Below, piece after piece: positions 1 through 7,117 of a stretch of DNA of 11,413 bases (position 1 is its first letter; every line of letters begins with the position of its first letter). A program made the position numbers and the translations under genes. The notes under the pieces were generated by a model. The model was not told where the DNA came from. It was given only the letters and a program-made list of their open reading frames with translations, and did not search any database. Origin of the DNA: Hyphochytrium catenoides (taxonomy: Eukaryota > Sar > Hyphochytriomycetes > Hyphochytriales > Hyphochytriaceae); contig FLMG01002313.1 in NCBI GenBank assembly GCA_900088475.1, positions 1-11,413 of the forward strand, read 5' to 3'.

Positions 1-1070
1 CACCAGACTGAGAAGGGCTCACTGAAAAGGGTCCTTCTTGTCGCCTTTATTTCCATTGTCACTTTTTTTATCCTTCGTTTACGGGAACCCTTTTGCTCTT
101 CGGATGGGTCGGGAGGTGTGGCACAATCACGAGCGTAATGCCCGTACCCGCGGCAGCGGTAGCACTGCACCTTGCTTAAGTTTTTGCCGTTTCCATTTCC
201 CATTCGATCTAGGTCCATGGGCTCCGGTCTGTCCCCATTACGATTTCCTGCACTACCACCATTAGAATGATCACGCTGATCTGCTCTCTCTCTTGCTGGC
301 GGTGCGTTGCGCGGGTTGGTGTTGTTAGGGATTCCACCAAAAAATTGTCTTCTTCTACCCCTCATTGAGTTCACAATATTCTCGAAACTCTGTGCGAAAA
401 ACACAGCGTCGTCTAGGGTAGCCGGGCGGTTGGTCCGGACATTGTAGGCCGTCTCTGCCCGCAATCCTTCAATGTACTCATACACACGAGTAGCTTCATT
501 GTAGGACAGTTCCGTCGCTAGAGTCCGAAACTGAGATGTATAACGGTGCAACGGCAGCCTTGGTCCCTGACCTTGTAACCTCCGTAACTGGTCCCGGCAA
601 TGTTGCTCATAATAAGCTCCCCCTAGAAACTCACGGCGCAGAAGCCCTTCCAGCTCTTCCCAAGTAGTGATGGGATCTCTTCTACGAGCCAGGATATCAT
701 GCCTCAAAGACGTCCACCACGTCTTGATCCTTTGTGATTTGAAAGCAAAGGTAATGAGGTATAACCTTGCTTCATCATTCTCAGCATGGACCTTGTCAAA
801 CCAATCCAATACTTCCTGCAACCAGTTTCTGGCATACTGCAAACTGGGTTGCTCCCATTCAAAAGGAGGGATGGGAAAAGTTCGAACCCTGTCCATTGCA
901 ATTCCATGTGGGGCTGCGCGTTGATGTACCAACAACCGTGTTGCCTCAGACGTTTGCTCGGAAATCCGAAGCGCGGCCTCCACTCGATCCTCTCTCAAAC
1001 GTTGTTCCACATCGGGAAAGTCGTCTCCTCTCCCATTCCTAGCAGTTTGCTCTCTTCTTTCCTCTGCCAT
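1..1070 (-). CDS. gag: Ty3/gypsy retrotransposon Gag (5' end of gag or gag-pol; runs off left edge)
   Basis: This is the structural (capsid/nucleocapsid) polyprotein of an LTR retrotransposon, which packages element RNA in cytoplasmic particles. Reading the minus strand from the ATG at 1070, the frame stays open for 356 codons to the window edge, so it is partial at its 3' end. The start is fixed by an in-frame TGA two codons upstream and a strong GCCATGG context. An Arg/Glu-rich N-terminus (1-50) is followed by a retrotransposon-gag core at about 70-235, with RNWLQEVLDWF (81-91), KTWW (116-119) and WEELEGLLRREF (137-148). A Gly/Asn/Arg-rich linker carries PMDLD (284-288). A CCHC zinc knuckle, CYRCRGYGHYARDC (303-316, nt 164-123), fits C-X2-C-X4-H-X4-C exactly. 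A basic tail follows; protease and reverse transcriptase would lie beyond the edge. The absence of stops or frameshifts suggests a young copy. Assignment to Ty3/gypsy rather than copia rests on Gag style, since no pol is visible. Confidence 0.93.
   Translation of the reverse strand, partial: MAEERREQTARNGRGDDFPDVEQRLREDRVEAALRISEQTSEATRLLVHQRAAPHGIAMDRVRTFPIPPFEWEQPSLQYARNWLQEVLDWFDKVHAENDEARLYLITFAFKSQRIKTWWTSLRHDILARRRDPITTWEELEGLLRREFLGGAYYEQHCRDQLRRLQGQGPRLPLHRYTSQFRTLATELSYNEATRVYEYIEGLRAETAYNVRTNRPATLDDAVFFAQSFENIVNSMRGRRRQFFGGIPNNTNPRNAPPARERADQRDHSNGGSAGNRNGDRPEPMDLDRMGNGNGKNLSKVQCYRCRGYGHYARDCATPPDPSEEQKGSRKRRIKKVTMEIKATRRTLFSEPFSVW
123..164 (-). other. CCHC zinc knuckle of Gag
   Basis: These bases encode Gag residues 303-316, a textbook retroviral-type zinc knuckle with Cys303, Cys306, His311 and Cys316. 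In this family the knuckle binds element RNA during packaging. It is the strongest single piece of evidence that the minus-strand frame is Gag, and all four ligands are intact. Confidence 0.95.
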
Positions 1071-1095
1071 GGCTCAAACAAGACTCCTTTATCCA

Positions 1096-1107
1096 CTTCT
1101 GGTACTC
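1096..1107 (-). other. Possible degenerate primer binding site
   Basis: The minus strand reads GAGTACCAGAAG here, matching 8 of 12 positions of the common plant PBS TGGTATCAGAGC (initiator Met tRNA). It lies between the putative LTR end and the gag ATG, where a PBS belongs. The match is weak and the 5' TGG is not conserved, so priming by another tRNA, or no functional PBS, is possible. Confidence 0.22.
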
Positions 1108-1166
1108 GTTCTTGGAAGAACAGAAAGAGCTGACGATTCTCTCGCTGACAGTCTTCTGTCCCAACT

Positions 1167-1193
1167 CTTTATAGCTGACGTCAGGCTATAAAG
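1167..1193. promoter_or_regulatory. Near-perfect palindrome: TGACGTCA core flanked by divergent TATA boxes
   Basis: Arms CTTTATAGC (1167-1175) and GCTATAAAG (1185-1193) are exact reverse complements. They flank TGACGTCA (1176-1183), an 8-bp palindrome known as a bZIP (CRE/TGA-type) site, with one extra G at 1184. Each arm therefore presents TATAAAG pointing away from the centre. The minus-strand box (1173-1167) is well placed to drive the gag transcript. The plus-strand box (1187-1193) would drive transcription into the flanking DNA. Promoter activity is inferred. Confidence 0.5.
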
Positions 1194-1275
1194 TACGAAC
1201 AGCCACCCAGAGCTCTCTCAGGATAAGGACTAGATAAGAAAAAAAAAGTACGGAGTACAGAGTTGACACTCAGAA

Positions 1276-1320
1276 TCACTTCAAGTGCAGGTTGTTACCC
1301 AACCGTCACTTCAAGTGTAG
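1276..1320. repeat. Two palindromic CACTTCAAGTG boxes spaced 30 bp in the putative U3
   Basis: The sequence TCACTTCAAGTG(C/T)AG occurs at 1276-1290 and again at 1306-1320. Each contains the arms CACTT and AAGTG around a single C, so each is itself a dyad suited to a dimeric factor. They lie about 90-145 bp upstream of the minus-strand TATA box, where LTR enhancer repeats are commonly found. Enhancer function is inferred. Confidence 0.5.
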
Positions 1321-1650
1321 GGCAGGATCGACTGATCACTCCCTATGAATGATGACGCACTGTGAAGCACCAGCCATCTCCAATTAGCATGAGAGAATCC
1401 TAGAATCTTCTCATCTAAATCGCAAATCGGCCAATCAGAAGCTTCACAAGGTCTCGCAGCTGCTTCAGCTCAGGCGTCCTGTTACAATATCTCTCATATC
1501 TTCATGATCTGAGGCGACCTCTTCTCTCTCTGCCGCTCTCTTCTTGGTCAAGCTGTGTCCATTTTATTATTTTCAGCTCATCCTCGCAGAAGACGAGGCA
1601 TTGCAGTCTCCTCGCAACAGGTCCCAGTGTTTGCTCTCGGCAACGAGGCA

Positions 1651-1800
1651 TTTTATCGCTCTGGTGAGTATTCTTCTGCACCGATGACCAGAGGTACCTC
1701 ACCTCTTCCAAGACAGCTTTATCGCAATCTCTTCTCCTTGTCTTTTTATCACTCTGGTGAAGATGATTCTTCTGCACCGGTCAGAGGTAATCTCAACTCT
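1651..1800 (+). repeat. Diverged tandem duplication, offset about 92 bp
   Basis: TTTTATCGCTCTGGTGAG... at 1651-1708 recurs as TTTTATCACTCTGGTGAA... at 1743-1800. Both copies share the TTCTTCTGCACCG core and CAGAGGTA. Small indels separate the copies, which argues against selection as coding sequence. Confidence 0.75.
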
Positions 1801-2040
1801 ACTACTCGGAAAGTTTATCTCAGTCCCTTCTTTCTGTCTTCTTCTTCCTCTTTGGTCGGCTTTTCTTTCTATACTTGCCCGTGATGATAAGCGTTCTTCC
1901 ATAGAATCAGCCATCTTTCCTTGAACTCACGCAGCGACAGGTTTAATTGCGAGCAGAACAGGACGCAGTTCCACTTCTTCTTTATTTAGTGAAGTCCATA
2001 CATTCCAACAAGGAAATGTAACATATTAAGAAACGTCCAC

Positions 2041-2150
2041 GGTACAGTTTTTTCTGTTGATCTGGTGAGACGCCTCACCGATGTGTTCTCAGCGTCGGCG
2101 GTACTGTTGTTTCTGTTCGCGGCCACTCACCGATGTGTTCTTTCGCCGCC
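2041..2150 (+). repeat. Tandem duplication of a 50-60 bp unit
   Basis: The unit at 2041-2099 recurs at about 2100-2150. Both start GGTAC(A/T)GTT, carry TTTCTGTT, and share TCACCGATGTGTTCT exactly. The second copy lacks about 8 bp in the middle. No function is apparent. Confidence 0.75.
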
Positions 2151-3226
2151 GTCTCCACAAGCAGTCACCTTCCACGAACTCGCCTATTCCAGCTGGTTCG
2201 CAGCTTCTGGAGAAGGTGGCGGCCAAGACGACGGAAGCGAAGAAGAAAGAGAAGAATTTTAGCCTTACCAGCATCTTCAGCCCGTCTTGGAGTGAGGGGG
2301 CAAGAAGGGTGACGGGGATTCGTGTACCCCTCTTAGTTAGAGCAGTCTTTTCGTTGCTCTCCAACAAATGGAAGGGAGAGGAGATGATAATCACTTCCTT
2401 CTATTCCTTTCTAGGTTTGGGGGTGAGAGGACGCACCTCGTTTGCGGAGAGCACAATGAGACTTTAGTGGAGGACGGAAAGTCCTCTGTACCGGGCAGAT
2501 CCTGATAGTACTACTATTATTGGCCACTGTTACCACTTTCTCGTCGTCGCTTCCAAAGAGGGAATCGACCGAGGAGAAACCAAAAAGAGGACAGGGCGAG
2601 AAACAGAGGAGGAACAGATAAGACAAACTCCAAAGTCGTCCCTTGTCACGATGGTAGCCTGCAAGAAGAGATACAGCAAATACAGCGTAAAAGAACGTTC
2701 GGAAGAAGAGACACAAGCGGGACCTCTATCTCTTTTTTTCCCTTTCTCTCCTGGTGATCATGTTACCCTCTTTTTTACCCTCTGTCCATAGTGACCAGTC
2801 CAGATGCAGCTTCGCCGGCGGGCTCCCCTTTGTAACTGCTATAGTTCCATCATGCATGAAGGCAGCCTTTGCTTTTTTTATTCGGTGGACAGTAGGGGAT
2901 TTTACCCGGGCCGGCCACTGTGCTGGAGCCTTTAGAAGAGGATAGTTCATGCTCCTCCGTCCTCTTCTCTCTCTTATCCGAGGACGTTTATACCTCTCTT
3001 TATTTTTTGGTGACAGAGAAGAACTACGTCCAGAAAGATACATTTTTTTCTTTCTCTTGGTAGTATCTGAAGGGAAGAAGATAAAGATTGTCACAGGCAG
3101 CACCGCAACGTCTCCGTTTATGCTTTTATTATTAGGTGATTAACTGAATCCTGTGTTAATACAGCTTCCTTTTACCCTTCATTTCCCTCATACGTCTTCG
3201 CTGCACCTCTCTAGGCGCAATGTCTG

Positions 3227-3240
3227 TCTCTCTCTCTCTC
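3227..3240 (+). repeat. (TC)7 microsatellite
   Basis: A short pure TC tract lies inside repeat copy A. The equivalent part of copy B (about 9511-9547) is an interrupted CT tract, so this site has been slipping since the duplication. Confidence 0.85.
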
Positions 3241-3809
3241 CCTCCTCTCTTCTATGACGTCCTGTTCAGCGCTGGTGGTATCCGGAAAAAGGAGATTTGA
3301 CACTTAGGAATGAAGCGAAGAAGAAGGGGCCCGGCTACCCACTATCGGAGCTCAATGCATCTGAAGAGAGAGGTGGTGGCTGAAGAGTTGAGGACTGCCA
3401 AACTGATTCTTGACACTTCCCCCAAACGGAAAGCTTGCCCAATTTTCTTTGGAGAGGCCAAAAAAGTGCTCACCACCTGTCTATTATGCGAGCGCGTCAG
3501 TATAGATTCTCTTGGTCCATGGAGTTACGACTGTCGGCCCACAGGTCTCTGTCTTTCTGCCAACCTTTATACTTCGTCGTCCATTCTTTCTTCACCTCCC
3601 CAGGAGAGAAGAACAACAGAAATCCCAGATCTATGTACATCACTATGATCACCCCTTTTATCATCATTATCGCCTTGCCTTTGGGCACCTCTTCTCCTAA
3701 CCTAGCTGACTAGCCGATGGTGGGTCTTGGCCACGATGATGCACATACTACTAATAAGCCTCCACCACGACTTTGTATAGCTTTCACCCCATTTCCATTC
3801 TACCTTCTT

Positions 3810-4180
3810 CATTTCTTCATTGTCTCCCTGCTTCGGCGCTGTGAGTGAGGTGCTACTATGTTGTTTGAGGAGGATCTATCATTATTATCACGAGAAGGAT
3901 ACCTTCTATATTACCAGCTCATCGTTTATCTTGCTCGTATGGGCACTACATTTCTTCATTGTCTCCCTGCTTGGGCGCTGTGAGTAAGGTGCTAGAACTA
4001 CTATGTTGTCTGAGGAGGATCACGAGAAGGATACCTTCTTATCATCAGCTCATCATTCACCGTGCTCGTATGGGTATGGGCACTACATTTCTTCATTGTT
4101 GTCTCCCTGCTTCGGCGCTGTGGGTGAGGTGCTAGAACTACTATGTTGTCTGAGGAGGATCATTATTATCACGAGAAGGA
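3810..4180 (+). repeat. Three tandem copies of a 137-139 bp unit inside copy A
   Basis: Units start with CATTTCTTCATTG at 3810, 3949 and 4086; the third is partial and ends near 4180. Each contains TCTCCCTGCTT, GCGCTGTG and GAGGAGGATC. Copy B has a single shortened unit at about 10264-10335. The array therefore grew after the A/B duplication, or collapsed in B. Units differ by point changes and small indels. Confidence 0.88.
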
Positions 4181-4624
4181 GAAATAGCAGAAGGGAGAAT
4201 GTAAGCAAAGCTCGTGACTTCATAATAAGGATGTTGGCTGGGTGGGAGGAGACTCCTCCGCTGGCCGTCATGCCAAGGGTTATTACTTTATCTTGCGGGG
4301 TCACGGGAAGTAGAGTAGGGATCAAGAGAGGATTGGGATATGTACCACCATCAACGTATTGCATTACCATGCAGGAAGGAAGGGGAGAGAAAGAGGAGGG
4401 AAGATGAGTATCGCTGTAACCTTTTTTATAAAAAGTGACGCAACGGATGTTTTTCTGTTGTTCTCCTTCCTCCTGCTTCCCGCACTTTTTTCGACACAAA
4501 AGGTATGCTGGCCCCTAATCGAGGGCAGTCTTAAGGGATTGTCCAGATTCCAATCAGCACTCGATCATGTGGGGCTCTCTGAAGCTGTTCACACAGCTAA
4601 GTTTTGGGTTTGGAATGAAGCTTG

Positions 4625-4737
4625 GAGGTTCTAAAACGCAGATCGGAGTTCAATGTCTTGTTTTAGTATGAGAATTCCGAAAATACGGGAAACTTTCGGT
4701 AAATGCGGGGATTGGGTTAGTATGATGACAAGTGCTT
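4625..4737 (+). repeat. Best-conserved block of the long repeat (copy A)
   Basis: These 113 bases align without a gap to 10750-10862, with about 12 differences by hand count, better than most of the surrounding repeat. The first part (TTCTAAAACGCAGATCGG onward) is nearly unchanged. Inverted arms CCGAAA (4677-4682) and TTTCGG (4694-4699) could form a small hairpin. The block sits at the right end of the repeat and could be a transposable-element terminus or a conserved regulatory or RNA element; the sequence does not decide. Confidence 0.7.
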
Positions 4738-4748
4738 AGAGAACGTGT

Positions 4749-5031
4749 CACTGGCCCTTTCCAAGCTCATTGTTCTGCATCTCTGACTTCGACCCTTGAC
4801 CGCCGGTCTCTTCTCTGTTAAGCATTCCAGTGCCGTTATTTGGGAGAAGTCTCATTATCAGAGTCAATCAGGGGTACTGTATCCGACCTGCTTAGGCGGT
4901 CTTTATCTAAAATCATTTAAAGGTGTGGTCCAAGCTTTGGAGAGTTGACGTGGCAGGAAAGCAGCCTTTTTGTTTTTATTATAAAAAATAAACTGATAAT
5001 GATGAGCCACCATCTCGCCCCCCACCCGGTG
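4749..5031. other. Single-copy spacer between copy A and the inverted-repeat arm
   Basis: No gene is visible. The stretch holds GACGTGGC at 4947-4954, which has the ACGTGGC core of plant ABRE/G-box-like sites, and an AT-rich TTTTTATTATAAAAAATA tract near 4973. If the flipped block at the right edge continues past the window, the counterpart of this spacer should lie there. Confidence 0.5.
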
Positions 5032-5482
5032 TTCAAGCACTTTTAGAACTCCGACTTCTTTTATGGTGGACCCAAAGATTCCATTCTCTTCATGGCCTGA
5101 AATGTTCAACTGGAGACATTGAGACACATCGCTTTTTATTTTTCAAAGTCGGGGTTTGAAAGAAAGAGAAGAAAAGGGCTATAGATCCAGTAGCGACCTC
5201 AGGTCTGCTGCTCTTGTACGTGCTCTCAGGCCACCCTCTGTCCCTTCTAACCAATCCTCTTCTATACCAACATCTTTGGGCTGAGATGCGACTGCTTGTC
5301 GGTCTCTCATCTGGCAACATCATTATCTCTCAGTCTGTGGGTTCCTGGGAGCCGAGCCTCCAACCCTTTGCAAGCAATGCAGCAGCAGAAGACTCTTTCT
5401 TGAGAAGAAGGTCACGTCGGCACTGAAGAACCTGTCTAACCTGAGTAGTGGGCGACGAGTAAGCAAGCCATGCAAGAACCAA
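5032..5482 (+). repeat. Inverted-repeat arm 1 (partner at 10882-11413)
   Basis: The reverse complement of this segment matches the right end of the window. Shared pieces include ATGGCTTGCTTACTCGTCG, AGAGCACGTACAAGAGCAGC, GTCGCTACTGGATCTAT and GAATGGAATCTTTGGGTCC (written as on the partner strand). The two arms differ by substitutions and by repeat growth in the partner. It does not look coding: open frames differ between the arms. Confidence 0.88.
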
Positions 5483-6474
5483 TCCTCTATTGATCCTTCC
5501 CATTCCTTTCCTCCTTTCTGCTGCGCAATGCTAGCTGATATTAAGGTTCCGGTTCATCATCATCCTCTGAATGAGTGGTGTCTCTTGGTGTTTCTGCTGC
5601 CTATAAAGGAGAGATATGGCCTCTTGCAGGCTGCAGGCGGGCTGGGGCGAGCAGAGCCTCGCGGTACAAAAGTAACCTTGAGATCTGCACCACCACTATC
5701 TCGCTCCACGAGGCCAAAGAAGATTGCGAATAGCTTGAGTAAAAGGACGCCATGCTATGCACACGAGACGACTACAAGTACTGTTGTCGGACAAAATTTA
5801 GAATAGCTAGGAAGGAGTTTGGCGGAGGGAGGAGAGAATGGAGTTTGCTATGGACAAGCACCAAGGAGAAGAAGAATGGACAGGTAGAGGGACCTAACAA
5901 GAAAGAAGTGATCCGACGGTAGCGCGTGCCGTGGCGCATGCGAGAAAACGATGGCCAGCAGCAGAGAGGAGATGGCGCTATATTTCCCTTCATAGTGCTC
6001 TTCTTGCGTTAGGGCTGTGAAGCGGGTTCCGGCGTGGGTGTGTATCGGTTGGCCAGCAGATTCTCCTTCCTTCGTGCACCTTCTTCTCTTCTAATGGTCT
6101 GAGTTAGACAAAGACGTCTGCCTGTGCGCTCTCAAGAGAAGGATGAGTGAGCTCCTCGACTCTGAATGGTACAGTAACTGTTCTGCGCCTGCCCGCCGCA
6201 CCATTTGTGGTGGTGATGATGATGGCGGCCGTGAACTCTGACCTCGATCTTTAAGAAGAAGGACGGTTTACGATGGTCTTAGGTAATCTCCCGCGCTTTT
6301 TACTGGCATTCTGTGTCTGATGATACCGGCACAGGTAGTACCTGATATTAGATCTTCTCCTCTTCCTCCTTCTCCTTTCGGTCATTTCTTTTCTCTCGCT
6401 CTGTGTATGCCCACCCTCATCATGTTTTCTAGCAGAGCAGAGAGGAGAGACTCCTCCCATTTTGCTCTTTGACG

Positions 6475-6490
6475 TATATAATATAATAAT
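6475..6490 (+). promoter_or_regulatory. AT tract resembling a TATA box
   Basis: TATATAATATAATAAT lies about 630 bp upstream of the bHLH start codon in otherwise GC-balanced DNA. It could be a TATA box if the gene has a long or intron-containing 5' leader. Nothing else supports it. Confidence 0.2.
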
Positions 6491-6917
6491 CCTTATGTCT
6501 ATTAAGCAATTAGTAGCACCAAGAATTATACCCTGTGACAAGTTAACCTGCTGCTTGCAGACGAAGAAGGATGTCCTTTGTCTTCTTCCATCTGCGCATT
6601 ACAGGGTGAGAATAGTCTTCTGCTGGTCCTCTCCCCTTCTCTACCTCTCGCCCTGTTGGTTTCGAGAAAGTCCCACTGTCAGTTAGTATCACACCCGACC
6701 CGCAAATCCAGCTCATGCTCCGGCAAGAAGAAGGGCTGGGAGAGGATCTGCCTTGATGGTGAGGCAACGAGAGACAACAATGCTGCACCAACTTTCACTG
6801 CTAACTGTGGTGTTGCTCTCGCCGCCGCCTGTCACCGCATCCATGATATCTTGTTGATCATAGTAGAGGACGAGCTCATTTTATTCCTTTCCTGGAAGGG
6901 CACAAACGTCTTCTCTG

Positions 6918-6932
6918 GCCGCCGCCGCCGCC
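6918..6932 (+). repeat. (GCC)5 microsatellite
   Basis: Five perfect GCC triplets lie about 190 bp upstream of the bHLH ATG, probably in the 5' UTR or proximal promoter. Triplet runs are frequent in plant 5' UTRs; no effect can be inferred from sequence alone. Confidence 0.85.
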
Positions 6933-6952
6933 GCAGGAACCCAATATACATT

Positions 6953-6971
6953 ACCTGTTAAGTAACAGGTG
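6953..6971. promoter_or_regulatory. Inverted repeat carrying an E-box (CAGGTG)
   Basis: Arms ACCTGTTA (6953-6960) and TAACAGGT (6963-6970) are perfect reverse complements separated by AG. The right arm plus the next base forms CAGGTG (6966-6971), an E-box of the CANNTG class that bHLH dimers bind. It sits about 150 bp upstream of the start codon. Regulation, possibly autoregulation, is inference. Confidence 0.4.
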
Positions 6972-7117
6972 TTAGCCATTGGTAGCCAAAAATCTCGTCA
7001 GGACACGAGCAGAGCCAAAGGCCAACTCGAGACGAGACCTCAATTCTCTCGTCACATCCTTCAGCACTACCTCACATCGCACTAGCGCAAGAGCAGCGAC
7101 AACTAGGAGGGAGAAGG

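Larger units (their letters stand above)
1113..1486 (-). mobile_element. Putative 5' LTR of the Ty3/gypsy element
   Basis: On the minus strand this block would begin TGTAACA (1486-1480), a common start for plant Ty3/gypsy LTRs, and end CA near 1113, just before the leader and gag. It holds promoter-like elements in the right order: repeated CACTTGAAGTG palindromes, then a TGACGTCA site, then TATAAAG. The predicted transcript start at about 1140-1145 would leave only about 30 nt of R-U5. The boundaries are inferred from TG/CA ends and position only. The 3' LTR is outside the window, so they cannot be verified by repeat comparison, and no target-site duplication can be checked. Confidence 0.45.
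1487..2499. other. Non-coding flank between the retrotransposon and repeat copy A
   Basis: I see no gene in this kilobase. The open frames on both strands (up to about 128 codons) are low-complexity Ser, Arg and Lys strings that mirror strand bias in TTC/CTT-rich DNA, and they share no recognisable motif. The notable contents are the tandem duplications at 1651-1800 and 2041-2150. Confidence 0.6.
2500..4748 (+). repeat. Copy A of a long direct repeat (about 2.2 kb)
   Basis: This segment aligns collinearly with 8775-10875. Anchors: GGCCACTGTTACCAC at 2522 and 8795; ATCCGAGGACGTT at about 2977 and 9247; CTAGCTGACTAGCCGATGG at about 3701 and 10190; AAGGTATGCTGGCCCC at about 4500 and 10627; and the block at 4625-4737. 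Similarity is high in anchor blocks but broken by many indels not in multiples of three. Open frames in one copy are shifted in the other, so I regard the repeat as non-coding. Copy A carries a triplicated internal unit (3810-4180) and about 80 bp (3720-3797) that copy B lacks. It may be a segmental duplicate or part of a transposable element; I recognise no transposase or RT. The left boundary is fuzzy. Confidence 0.85.
5483..7117. other. Upstream region of the bHLH gene, no recognised coding sequence
   Basis: Open frames up to 127 codons exist on both strands but have no family signature and are rich in Ser, Arg and Lys, as expected from this base composition. The region contains an AT tract, a GCC repeat and an E-box palindrome, listed separately. 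A 5' UTR intron is possible, because AG-ending tracts such as the one near 6935 could act as acceptors, but I cannot place a donor with confidence. Confidence 0.5.

Noticed and set aside
878-898. AGTTCGAACCCTG resembling a tRNA B-box
   Set aside because: It lies inside the intact gag frame, has no matching A-box or foldable cloverleaf around it, and encodes normal Gag residues (RVRTFP region).
767-1133. Plus-strand frames antisense to gag (for example 786-1133)
   Set aside because: They are shadows of the minus-strand gag frame, which has the domain evidence.
1699-1914. Minus-strand Arg/Lys/Glu-rich frame
   Set aside because: Low-complexity translation over the 1651-1800 tandem duplication; no motif and no start context that stands out.
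2726-3103. Minus-strand basic 125-codon frame shared in part with 9036-9317
   Set aside because: Similarity starts well but shifts frame about half way in copy B, and the composition (Arg, Lys, Ser) follows from pyrimidine-rich DNA. Conservation is at the DNA level only.
4083-4499. Minus-strand 138-codon frame in copy A with a hydrophobic stretch, possibly a small membrane protein
   Set aside because: The counterpart in copy B (10378-10626) shares only the N-terminal part and then is frameshifted; the hydrophobic part overlaps the tandem 137-bp array. This indicates non-coding sequence.
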